Assembly (NCBI GenBank): GCA_030278955.1
Contig: JAOANR010000012.1
Location: forward strand, 248,001-312,000
From: Hygrophila difformis
Lineage: Eukaryota; Streptophyta; Magnoliopsida; Lamiales; Acanthaceae
Length of the DNA: 64,000 bases
Direction: 5' to 3'
The notes under the pieces are model-generated. The model was not told the DNA's origin. It ran no database searches and saw only the letters and a program-made list of their open reading frames with translations. Shown piece by piece: positions 43,314 to 54,332 of the stretch; within the stretch, counting starts at the first letter, position 1, and each line of letters opens with the position of its first letter. Both the position numbers and the translations under genes were made by a program.

Positions 43314-45828
43314 TGTAACACCCCGATTTTTGGTCACCCAGGTCGGGATGTCACCGCTACACCTCCCTAGTAAGACACGGTTTCTCCGGCTTACTAAAGA
43401 GATGCAAGGCTAGGTATTTCAGTATTTAAAAGCTTTGAAAACATTTGCAAATAGCCCATACAATATAATCTCGAAAATAACAATATCATAGCGCAGCGGA
43501 AAAAGTATTTAAGTATAATATTGCAGCGGAAATGTAAATACGACCAACATGGTCAAAACTCGGGTTAAACAGGCCCGTTTATTCTAATGTCTAATGCAAG
43601 AATTTAAATAATAAAGTTTGCAAAAATATGGTTCCCCCATGCATGAACGTGCTCATGATCATTCCACATACTCTGTAAGTAAAAATAAAAATAGGATGGT
43701 TTGGTCAGCACAACTTGCTGAGTAAGTTAACACATGCATGATCGTATGTCTTAAAAGCCATTAATTTAATATTTACATAAAAGCATGATAATATTCATAA
43801 ATAATTTAAATGAAGCCATAAGTAATTTAAATAAAGCATTTAATAATTTAAAGAACAACAATTAAAAATATTTAACTATCCCCATTACTCCCAAGATAAT
43901 ATTTCAAGTATTTCACGATTGCAGCGCAATCTCGTCAATTTAGCCGGAAACCGGCGGCCACAGCCGTATCTGCCATACCCAGTACCACTCCGGAGCCTCG
44001 AGAAACCCATAAGGATATTCACGAGAGTGTAGGCCATATATCTCATGCCGTTTTGGCATCATATCTCAAATATTTCGCGCGGGGTCACCATCGTCCATAT
44101 AGGCACGAAGTGAATTGTTAGGAGGGCACCCTGCAGAGCACTCACCCCCTAATTTTAACGATCAAGTTTGTAAAGGGGATTTCCTAATTTCCAAATTTCA
44201 TATAATTATTTCAAAGAGTCTTCTACTCGTTTAAACCTTAAAGGCTAGTTTCACCGTTTCAACAATATTTCAAGATTTGACTCGGTCAACCACAGTTTAC
44301 TCCGAAATTCATTACAAATCGAGTTTAATTCCAAAAATTCTGAAATTTCACCACTAACTCAGAAACATCGAGATAAACAACTTTCGTGTTTTAACTTTTT
44401 CAATCCAAATTACCGAAATAGGTCAAAATCATCAATTTTCGTCATAACCTAAATCTGTCCGAAATTCGTATACAGCAGTTCAAGATTATCAAGATCTACC
44501 ATAGCAAATCAACTCCAAAATTAATGAACTTTTACAGAGACCTTCTTAAGACATTTATCTACAACTTTCATGTTCGGCCAAAGATCTAAATCAGTATAGA
44601 ACCTATGTCAAAAACATGATCAAGATCGGACCTAAGTTCTGTCAAGAATTTCAAGATCCAATTCCCAGCAGTTCGGTTTCGGTTGGTTTTCACATATCAA
44701 ATTGTTCTAAAAATTCTGAACATGTTACAGTAGATAGATCTAAGCCTTAGAAACGTTTTTCGTGTTTTAAGTTTTACCGTTTGAAGTCGTTTTAAGGTTC
44801 AGAAAAATTCGTCAAAACTGTTGCGCCGGTAGAAAACATACATTGACAGATTTTGGCAAGATTCGATTAAGCTTTTAGGTTTCGTGTTTTAATTACTCCC
44901 AAAACCATGTAAGTATTAACTTACAGATTTGTAGATATCCGGGATCGTCTATTTCGAAGGCGTGGCTTCCAGTCCTCCGTCTATCATCTCCGTTCGTCGG
45001 GTTCTACGTTCTAGATCCGATTCGGGGCGTAGAAAGAAAAATAAGAAGATTAGGATTCGTTTTCGAATCAAAATGTAAGAGACGAATGGATCGGAACTTA
45101 CCACGACGTCTAGGAGACTCTGATTTTCGTCTAAATCAGTCTCGCCTTGGACTCGTGCCTCCGACGACTCTGGAATTATGGTTTTCGGACGTATAGAGAG
45201 TTGTAGGGTTTTGGAAAAGTATTCGGAGCTTTTAAGAGGGCTTATTTATAGTTAAACAAGCCCTAGGGACGCCCAAGGTCTGCCCCTAGGAGTCTTGAGC
45301 CGAAAGGTGTTCAACCGAAGTCGGAAAATCCGGATTCGGGCGAGAAAATCTCGCACGGGCGAATCTGTCACATGGCGCGGTCGTGGCGCGCTTCCTTCCC
45401 TTCGACCGCGCGGCCACCGTGCGACACTCGCCTGGACTTCGGTCCGGGCGGGTCGTGCGATCCGTCGTGCATTTCCTCCTCTCTTTTGGATTTCTATCCC
45501 TCTATGCTCCCGTTTTCCGATTTCCGGGGTATCTTCGGGTTTCTACTTTCGCTCTAAATTTTTACTCGGGTCTAATTGGACGTTTGGACTCGAATCCTCG
45601 AGTTCATTGGTGTCGAGTTTCGGTGTACAATTTACTTATCCTGAATCAATTCTTTTTATTAAATTAAATTCCTTTAATTCCTTTTTAAGTTAAATCTCAT
45701 TTCTCATTTCCTTATCTTCATTTATTTATTTATTTACTGGATTTATTTATTTATGGTGTTTATGTTATTTATTGTTTATTTATTTAATTATTATTTTATT
45801 TTATGTTGGAAAATTCCCGGGTATTACA
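43314..45828 (-). repeat. Tekay 5' LTR (2515 bp)
   Basis: Begins tgtaacaccccg and ends gggtattaca in plus orientation. It is very similar to 28991-31499, with scattered differences. Confidence 0.92.
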
Positions 45829-46102
45829 ATGTTTGACTGGGCATAACATGGATTGCATTTGCTCCAGTATTACACATCTAGTAATAAAGTCCTATACATC
45901 AAGTAATGGAGTATCATAGTTTTAAGTGTAAGGTGCACTCATTTTGACGACGATGAAGCCTAATATTGCCGAAACACTTGTCATTGTGCCGGGGCTGCCG
46001 GAAGAGTGACCAAAAACTCTTTCGCGGACTCATCGGAGCCACCGAAACAATCAACGACATTCATTGGGAAGGGAGTTGGTGGGCTGCCGGAAGATTGACA
46101 AA
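45829..46102 (+). repeat. Right end of the ATR-3'-end palindrome
   Basis: It resumes the last array unit (atgtttgactgggc to taataaa, up to about 45888). It continues with the downstream module (gtcctatacatcaag to ggaagattgacaa), which is the inverted counterpart of 20963-21180. Two similar phrases, 'ggctgccggaagagtgac' and 'ggctgccggaagattgac', lie about 81 bp apart inside it. Confidence 0.85.
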
Positions 46103-48891
46103 AAACTCAATTGCTGTCACCGAAATCTCCCCAATGAATGTCGATCACGGTTTTAGTTGAGGGTGGATTTGTTTACAGAGAGGGCCTGGAATAAAGCTAA
46201 AACCTATAGGGTCTTGAGTCGATGGAGACGCGAGTTGGAAACAAGTATCGACCGGGACAGAAGACCATGACTTTTGTTTAATTTTTCTTGTTTCTTTGCC
46301 CTTGCAGTTGGTGGTACTTTTTACAGTGAAATTGCCTCGTGTACTCATCGGAGCCGCCGAAACAGTGAACGACATTCATTGGGGAGGGAGTTGGTTAATT
46401 ATGTAAATTGAGGACAATTCGAACTTCAAACTTTGTGAAAAGAAAAATTGTTATGACAAGAAATTAACATGAAGGGGCAACTCTAAATGCCCCTATTAAA
46501 ACCTATATCCAAAACCGATAATAATTGGATGGGTTAGGGTGAAGAACCACCATTTTTAGCATATGACGAATATGCTATGAATTGAATGTTTTCTGCTAGT
46601 CGTATGTCATATTTGCTCTCATTTTGCAATGGATAATAATACCACCATTTTATTGGTGGATTGATTGTCTCAAAAAATGACATAGATATCTAATTGGCCA
46701 AAATTACTGGGCGCTAAATTGCAATATCAAAAGTTTTACGCACACTGAGGAATAAAGGGGATAAGAAGAGCAAAAAATGTTAGGTGCCGCACCAGTGTTG
46801 TGTTAGATTTGCAATGGAAATGCGGGGTTTCTGCAAGCATGATTATAGGGATAGATTTTGGGGTTTTTACTGTTTTAATTGAGGATGCATTTGTTTACAG
46901 AGAGGGCCTGTAATAAAGCTAAAACCTATAGGGCCTTGAGTCGATAGAGATGCAAATTGGAAACAAGTATCGACCGGGACAGAAGACCATGAGGAGGTGG
47001 CAATTAAGCTAGCGATTGATGTTCTCTTGTTTAATTTTTCTCGTTTCTTTGCCCTTGCAGTTGGTGGTACTTTTTATTTTTAGAGTTTATATCAAACTAC
47101 AAGGCCTATGTTTGATTTTAGACCACTACAAATGCCAATTATGAAAATAGGCCACGAAAATGATATTATGTTATAAAATTAGGCCAATTTAGTTTTGCAC
47201 ATTATTTTTTAACCCCATGAACTTTCATTTTCTTTCATTTTGACCCACAAATTTTTAAATTTAAAATTTATTCATTAATAAATCAATAAAATATCCTATG
47301 TCCAATACATATAAATTTTGATTATATTTTTTCTTATAATTATATCTTAGTTTTTTTAAGTTTTTAAATTATATAATTATTTATTTAATAAATTTTATTT
47401 TATTATAAGTAAAATAATAAGAAAAAAATTTTATTGGGAAGTAAAATTTTATAAAATTTTATTTTATTATAAGTAAAATATTTTATTATAATAAAATAAA
47501 ATTTTATTTTATTTTAAATTTTGACCCACAATCAACGACATTCATTGGGAAGGGAGTTGGTGGGCTGCCGGAAGATTGACAAAAAACTCAATTGCTGTCA
47601 CCGAAATCTCCCCAATGAATGTCGATCACGGTTTTAGTTGAGGGTGGATTTGTTTACAGAGAGGGCCTGGAATAAAGCTAAAACCTATAGGGTCTTGAGT
47701 CGATGGAGACGCGAGTTGGAAACAAGTATCGACCGGGACAGAAGACCATGACTTTTGTTTAATTTTTCTTGTTTCTTTGCCCTTGCAGTTGGTGGTACTT
47801 TTTACAGTGAAATTGCCTCGTGTACTCATCGGAGCCGCCGAAACAGTGAACGACATTCATTGGGGAGGGAGTTGGTTAATTATGTAAATTGAGGACAATT
47901 CGAACTTCAAACTTTGTGAAAAGAAAAATTGTTATGACAAGAAATTAACATGAAGGGGCAACTCTAAATGCCCCTATTAAAACCTATATCCAAAACCGAT
48001 AATAATTGGATGGGTTAGGGTGAAGAACCACCATTTTTAGCATATGACGAATATGCTATGAATTGAATGTTTTCTGCTAGTCGTATGTCATATTTGCTCT
48101 CATTTTGCAATGGATAATAATACCACCATTTTATTGGTGGATTGATTGTCTCAAAAAATGACATAGATATCTAATTGGCCAAAATTACTGGGCGCTAAAT
48201 TGCAATATCAAAAGTTTTACGCACACTGAGGAATAAAGGGGATAAGAAGAGCAAAAAATGTTAGGTGCCGCACCAGTGTTGTGTTAGATTTGCAATGGAA
48301 ATGCGGGGTTTCTGCAAGCATGATTATAGGGATAGATTTTGGGGTTTTTACTGTTTTAATTGAGGATGCATTTGTTTACAGAGAGGGCCTGTAATAAAGC
48401 TAAAACCTATAGGGCCTTGAGTCGATAGAGATGCAAATTGGAAACAAGTATCGACCGGGACAGAAGACCATGAGGAGGTGGCAATTAAGCTAGCGATTGA
48501 TGTTCTCTTGTTTAATTTTTCTCGTTTCTTTGCCCTTGCAGTTGGTGGTACTTTTTATTTTTAGAGTTTATATCAAACTACAAGGCCTATGTTTGATTTT
48601 AGACCACTACAAATGCCAATTATGAAAATAGGCCACGAAAATGATATTATGTTATAAAATTAGGCCAATTTAGTTTTGCACATTATTTTTTAACCCCATG
48701 AACTTTCATTTTCTTTCATTTTGACCCACAAATTTTTAAATTTAAAATTTATTCATTAATAAATCAATAAAATATCCTATGTCCAATACATATAAATTTT
48801 GATTATATTTTTTCTTATAATTATATCTTAGTTTTTTTAAGTTTTTAAATTATATAATTATTTATTTAATAAATTTTATTTTATTATAAGT
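46048..48891 (+). repeat. Recent tandem duplication, offset 1481 bp
   Basis: 46048-47410 recurs as 47529-48891, with no difference at the positions I compared. Between them are 118 bp of AT-rich sequence (47411-47528) that continue copy 1. Within each copy a segment of about 150 bp (from 'ttgtttacagagagggcct') appears twice, about 720 bp apart, so it is present four times. No protein is recognised. Confidence 0.9.
47083..47528. mobile_element. Truncated left part of a Mutator-like TIR element (duplicated copy)
   Basis: Copy of the first part of the element at 48564, carried by the tandem duplication and cut off at the duplication breakpoint after 'ttttgacccac'. Confidence 0.75.
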
Positions 48892-49910
48892 CATACAATT
48901 GAATTTTATTTTTCAAATATATTTTTACTTAATTTAAAAAATTATAGTTAACTTAGTGAAAATATATGATATTTTTTTCAAAAATGTTATTTTGTTTAAA
49001 TTATTTAGATTTATTAAATCTTATATTTATAATTTATGTATCAAACTTAATTTTATTTAGTATTTTTTGTCAATATTTTTATAAAAATTTTCTTCTACTT
49101 TATTTAAATTTTCTAGTATGTATATTTATTAATTTTATTAAATTTATTTAAAAAATTATAAATTATTTTAATTTTAGAAAACATAAGATAATTTATTTTA
49201 TTTTATTTTCTTATATGTTGATTTTAATAATATTAAATTTAATTATAAAATTAAATATAAATTTAGATCAAATAATATGAAAAGGGGACGAGGACTTAGC
49301 CCAAGTGGTTAAGTCCCTCGACTTCCAATCCAATGGAAGGTTGGAGATTCAAATTCCCCACCGCCTCCTATCACTATCTTTTATTTCTCTTTGTAATTTG
49401 TGTAGCATGGGCTCCCACCATCCCTTTCTCTCGTCTTCAATGGCTCCTCAAAAAAAAAATTGAAAATATTAAAAGTATAAAATATATTTTTGATATATAG
49501 AAAATTTAAAAAATGAAAGCTAAAAAATTAATGTAATATTTTAGTACTTTTCATTAAAATTGAAGTTTTTAAATAGAAAATAAAAAAATTTTAAATTTTG
49601 AAAAATAAAATTTTTTTAAATTTTAAATAAATTAAAATATAATAATAAAAATTAAATATATAATAGAAAATGAAATAAATAAAAAAATATGTCATTTGAT
49701 TGATTTATTAATAAAAAATTGAAAATAAAAAAGGTTCGGGTCAAAATGAAAGAAAATAAAAGTTTATGGGAGTTAAAAATATGTTCAAAATTCAAGTGAC
49801 CTATTTTTACAACATAATACCCTTGTTGTGGTCTATTTTTATAATTGATATTTGTAGTGGCCTAAAATCAAACATAGGCCCTTGTAGTGGCCTATTTTAT
49901 TATTAAACTC
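48564..49910. mobile_element. Mutator-like non-autonomous TIR element with a nested SINE
   Basis: The ends gagtttatatcaaac and, inverted from the right, gagtttaataataaa open TIRs of about 180 bp. Both TIRs carry 'cctatgtttgatttta' and 'ctttcattttgaccc'. The flanks are ttattttta (48555-48563) and ttatttcta (49911-49919), a 9-bp TSD with one mismatch, which is the Mutator rule. The interior is extremely AT-rich and has no transposase. Confidence 0.78.
49284..49459 (+). mobile_element. tRNA-derived SINE
   Basis: The head looks like a tRNA gene: an A-box-like 'tagcccaagtgg', then a B-box-like 'ggagattcaaattcc' about 45 bp later, as in Pol III promoters. About 80 bp of unrelated body and a ten-base A tail follow (49450-49459). 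The possible short TSD is tgaaaa on both sides. It is inserted in the Mutator-like element. Confidence 0.65.
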
Positions 49911-49919
49911 TTATTTCTA

Positions 49920-50258
49920 TTTGTGTGTAGTAGTTGTTATCTTGAAGTTTTCATTCATGTTATGTGTACTGACGGAGTAATGTCACTGTCTAGTGAATTT
50001 CATCGGCACTATAGATATTGTATTTAGCACACACGTATTTGCGCTTGTATTAGTTTTAACACATATATCGAATCCAATATAACATGGGAATTCGTTTCCA
50101 GAACATATGTTTCATCAACACAAGGGCACACTGTAGTTGAAGATATCCTAGTTAATTCATGTGCTTGTATTTCAACGCATATATCGAATCCAGCATGACA
50201 TCGAAATTCATTTCCAGCCGTACATGGTGATTCATTCTTAGCAAATTTAAATAAGGGT
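49920..50258. other. Unassigned spacer
   Basis: No gene or repeat recognised. 'catatatcgaatcca' occurs twice (about 50063 and 50178), suggesting a small internal duplication. Confidence 0.3.
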
Positions 50259-50263
50259 TACAG

Positions 50264-51928
50264 TGATAGCACCCAAAGGATGCTATAATTTTAGCCTTCA
50301 TCTACACCGGAAAACATGCATATTGAAGCTCAAATCCTTCCATTTTTATGTAAATATTTGTCTTTTACTTTGTTTTTGTGTTTTGTGTCTATTATATTAG
50401 GATTTAGGATAAATAGCTTAATTATGTACATATTTTAGCATATTTATTATTGATAAATTATGTTTAAATAATTATAGAATGTTGAATTTGATTCATAAAC
50501 TCTTGAGGACTTCATGTATATGCAGGTTAAAAAGGGAGCAAAGAAGGCAAGAGTTAAAAGTTGGCTGAAGGAAAATTTCCAAGACTTTGAACAGGTTTGG
50601 CACAAACTGATCGAGAGCGCCAAAACTGGAGGGATGGCACAAAATCGTGCCAAGTCTGACAGTTACCCAATTTGAAAGATTCGAATTTTATTGACTTGGT
50701 ATTCAAATCTGCTGACGATTTTGAAAGATCGGACGAGACTCCTCAAGTATAAAAGGCCCAACATCACAAAAGAGAGAAAACAATAGCAAAGCGGGAGATC
50801 GAATAACACCTAGACATAAAACCTTCGACACATCTTGTACAAAATCACAACCCTACCTTTGTTCTTCTTCCTAGCCGCTGTAAATATACTTTCTAGAATA
50901 GGAGATTGCTGCCTTTTAGTTTAGGTTCGAAACTTTAGAGTATTGACGGGATTTTATCGCAATATACTTCGTTGTTGCAATCAAAGACGGGAGTTGGAGA
51001 TTGGAACTCGAAGTATGACATTATTATTCACACAGGAAGTATTATCTTTATTTATATCATGTAGTGTGTTTTTTTCATTGCTGCAATTAAATTGCTCATC
51101 ATATTTTGGAAGACATCGGTTCATCTAGAAACTCCTGTACTTGTCGTGGGAAAGAGTTCAATCTAATGTGCAATTTGGACAATGGGATTATGTCGGGAGA
51201 TGAATTCCATTCTTTTTCTTCTTGATTGAATTTCTCAGAATCTTGGGAGAGATCAAAAATTTGGTTGAGAATTAATGTCTTTGAATAACTCAATATTGAA
51301 ATAGTATGGATAATAGATGTATTGAACATTCCAGTCATCTACTCTAATTTTTCTAATCTATATTTTGTATCCCTGCATATTGCAATTACTGATACATTGT
51401 TTTATCAATATAGATGATGAATTTGATACATATTTTCAATGATTTAATTTCCTAGTTAAAGATAGATTTATAATTGAATGCTTAAACATGGGAATGTTAG
51501 CAAATATATAATCTTTAACTTGAATTATTTTCGCATCGGGAGATGGAAAATGGAGTATAAAATTTCTCGTAATTGTGTGCTAAGGAAATTGGCCATTGCT
51601 AGAATTTCTAGTCATTAAATTCATTAAAATTTCAATCTTGTTCAATATTGGCAGGGCGAAGCAGCAACCTTCGAATAAGTTTAGTTGTAGATTTATTTTC
51701 CAAAGGATTTGTTTCTACTTGTTTTATGCAAATTAGGAATTAGTCTTGTCTATTCGGCATAATTTTACCATTTGACCGAATTATACCTTAAATGCTATTA
51801 AATTTGCCAACATATGAATTAATATACTTCTAACTCCCTGTGGATCGACTCGGTATACTCACCAGTTTATTACTTGATATGATATCGTTCACTTGCGATA
51901 ATTTCTATGTACTGAAAAATAGGTATCA
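50264..51928 (+). repeat. Athila-type 5' LTR (1665 bp)
   Basis: Ends tactgaaaaataggtatca. It contains 'caagtataaaaggccc' (about 50744-50759), a TATA-like box 1.2 kb before the LTR end; the 3' LTR has 'caagtaaaaaaggccc' at the same place. Confidence 0.9.
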
Positions 51929-51934
51929 AGTTTT

Positions 51935-51951
51935 TGGCGCCTTTGCCGGGG
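51935..51951 (+). promoter_or_regulatory. Primer-binding site matching tRNA-Asp
   Basis: tggcgcctttgccgggg, six bases after the LTR, is complementary to the 3' end of plant tRNA-Asp with one mismatch. Confidence 0.82.
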
Positions 51952-52639
51952 AGTTAATGGAAATCTGGTGTTTTTAGTTGAAATTTCCATATTATTGTCT
52001 GATTCATTGATTCTTTATTTCATCATTTTTGCAGTGCGAAGTGCTTGAGCGAAAGTTGAGCAACCGATCCAGCTATTAGCTATTGTCGCATGGATTGGAT
52101 TACCATTTTGAAGAAACTTTTCACTACATCTCTGTAAATATTTTTGTTTTTTTTTTTTTGTTTTCCTTGTTGATTTTCTATTTTGTTGTAGGCTGCAATT
52201 GGTCATCAAGCATGTGGACAAATTTCTTTTTGGTTTTTACTGTGTGATGAAGATCGGAGAAAATTGGAAGATCAAGCAGGCTGTAAGTATGAGGATTGAG
52301 GATTGCAAGCATAACAATGGGACATCATGAACAAAAGTATGAGGATGTTAACTTTGTTAACAATCCTCACATTAAAAAAAATCATATGTCATAGGATATC
52401 TGGGGATCCCAACTTTAAAGCATCAAGATAGAGTTGAATACCTGAAGAAGAGTAGTATAAATGAACTTAGTACAGAAACCAAGGAGCTTGACCGTATTGT
52501 TGCATATATAACATATACTCTTCAGGCATGTGGAAAATAATAAAGGAAAAATAAGCTAAGAAGATGTGAACTAGGTGGAATGTTTGTGTGGTGAGAATTA
52601 CTACGCCACCACGAAGGTATGCATCTTCGAAAATGAGTG

Positions 52640-52880
52640 ATGTAATAAGCTGGTGGAGACACTGATCACAGCTCCTACTATGCAACCAGCAAAATGGAGT
52701 CTTTCATTAAAGATTATGTGCAATACTAGTGACTCAGCTGTAGGAGTTATGTTTGGGCAGAAGCAACATATTATATACTATGCCAGCCAAACATTGCATC
52801 AAGCCCAAAATAATTACACAATCATAGCATTTGATATCTTACTCCACTCTGTTATGTCACAATTAGCCTATAAATATTGT
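52640..52880 (+). pseudogene. Relic of a Ty3/gypsy RNase H domain
   Basis: The frame at 52653-52886 reads LITAPTMQPAKWSLSLKIM, then CNTSDSAVGVMFGQ and IIYYASQTLHQAQNNYT. This matches the RT/RNase H junction of gypsy pol, where the usual text has C-D-A-S-D before A-V-G. Here the first catalytic Asp is replaced (CNTSD). It shows that the element descends from an autonomous gypsy element that lost most of pol. Confidence 0.72.
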
Positions 52881-54332
52881 ATATAGTGTAAATATTTTGT
52901 TGTTTTGCCTTTTTATAGGTAATAGAGGTAGCTGGTAGGTGCATATGATTCTAGAGATGGTGCCTAGGAGGAATGTAAGCAGAGAGGTAAAAGAAAAATT
53001 AAGGTATTCCCAATTTTCTTCTCCATGGCAACTCGTGCCACATCAACAATGTTCCAGTAGTTGGAATCACCATTCAGGTCTGTAAGTTTTTCTTTTCTGC
53101 GTCACAGTCACAGCCACAATCAATTGAGAATACCAGGTATGCTGATGTTTTCTTGTTGGACAAAATAGGGCAAAGATGATTAGATTCATAAAAGAGATCC
53201 CATTAAGAGTATAGTGTGGTAATCATGATTTGATTTTTACCCAAATTTCAGCTAGAGTTCTAAGTTCCTATACCATTTTGGGGATTTTCTGAATTTTATT
53301 TATTTGTTCAATTTTGTGCATTCTGTGAGAGTCATGTGTTGCTTGGTTGTGAATGTTGTTGGCTAATGTTGTTGGATTACAATGTGGTAATGGTTTATCC
53401 TTGTTTGAGGTTGTTTGTTTTGGTGTCAATGGTTCTTGGAAAGTAAATTGAAGTTTCTGGCCATTTGTGCATGCACCGAAGTTGGAATTAAAGATGTTTG
53501 TGACATGGGATTTGAAATGGGTCTGCTATTTCATGGTTAATTCTCTGACATATTCAAAAACTGGATCCTTAACAGATAGAAACAATTTTTGAGAAATTGG
53601 ACAGCCTTCTAATGAAATTCAACGTACTGTTTTAAACTTCCACTTCCAACTCTTTTAAAAAATCTCTAGAAGAAAGTGTTTAAAGCTTGGATAAGTCTTT
53701 TTTGGTGGTTGCTTACTTTGGGAATCTTGAACATGAATTTCAGAATTTTTATCTAAAGAATAGACATGACAAAAGCAAATTCTGAAATTGAATTTTTTTT
53801 TAAAAAAAAATATATTATCATGTTTTCTCAAAGCTATGAATGTTATACCTTGGTGAATTTTATGTTTCTCATTGTCTTTATAGATTGTCACTATGGTAAT
53901 CTCTTTTTAATCAATTTTCAAATTATATACAACCAAGTAAGCAACCCTGATATATGGAAATAAATATTTGGAAGGCTTTTATATTTTCGAAAGTTTTGCT
54001 TCAGTTATTTGAATCACCAGGGAATGAATTTTATAAACTAGACCTGATTCCTATCCCATGTCTGTCATCATTACTCCAAATTCAGCATGTGTTTAAAACA
54101 TTAACTTAAGTTTTCACTCTTAGCACAAATTTAAGTATGAGGATGCAGAATTTTACTATATCATTTGTATTTATATATTTGCTCCATGCTTACTCATCCC
54201 ATAGGCTATGAAAGGGGGAAGCAGAAAGTTAGTTACCAACCCGTCGAGGAAATCTGCTCGGATCCACAACTTAAGATCTCTAGGTAGTGAAGTAGCAGAT
54301 GAGCTGATGGAGGAATAGGTCGAACTGAGGTT

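Larger units (their letters stand above)
28991..45828 (-). mobile_element. Full-length Tekay/Del-type chromovirus (Ty3/gypsy) with a nested copia element
   Basis: The LTRs are about 2.5 kb (28991-31499 plus 37367-37373, and 43314-45828), beginning tgtaacaccccg and ending tattaca. A perfect 5-bp TSD, atgtt, lies at 28986-28990 and 45829-45833. On the minus strand the order is 5' LTR (right), tRNA-Met primer site, leader, gag, zinc knuckles, protease, RT, RNase H, integrase, chromodomain, purine tract, 3' LTR (left). Integrase after RNase H plus a C-terminal chromodomain marks a gypsy chromovirus. The total is 16.8 kb, of which 5.9 kb is the inserted copia element. The coding region carries one in-frame stop and one frame change, so this copy is probably not autonomous. 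Confidence 0.93.

Noticed and set aside
45295..45693. Arg-rich frames of 94-132 codons in the Tekay LTRs (also 30942-31345 and 23609-23896)
   Set aside because: They fall in the GC-rich LTR core, occur in three overlapping phases, and have no similarity to any protein.
46950..47060. Frame reading HEEVAIKL, reminiscent of a protein-kinase Lys motif
   Set aside because: Only eight residues, no glycine loop before or kinase text after it, and the sequence is part of a repeated non-coding segment.
49284..49370. A functional tRNA gene
   Set aside because: The A and B boxes are present but cloverleaf stems cannot be completed, and an A-tailed body follows, so a SINE is the better reading.
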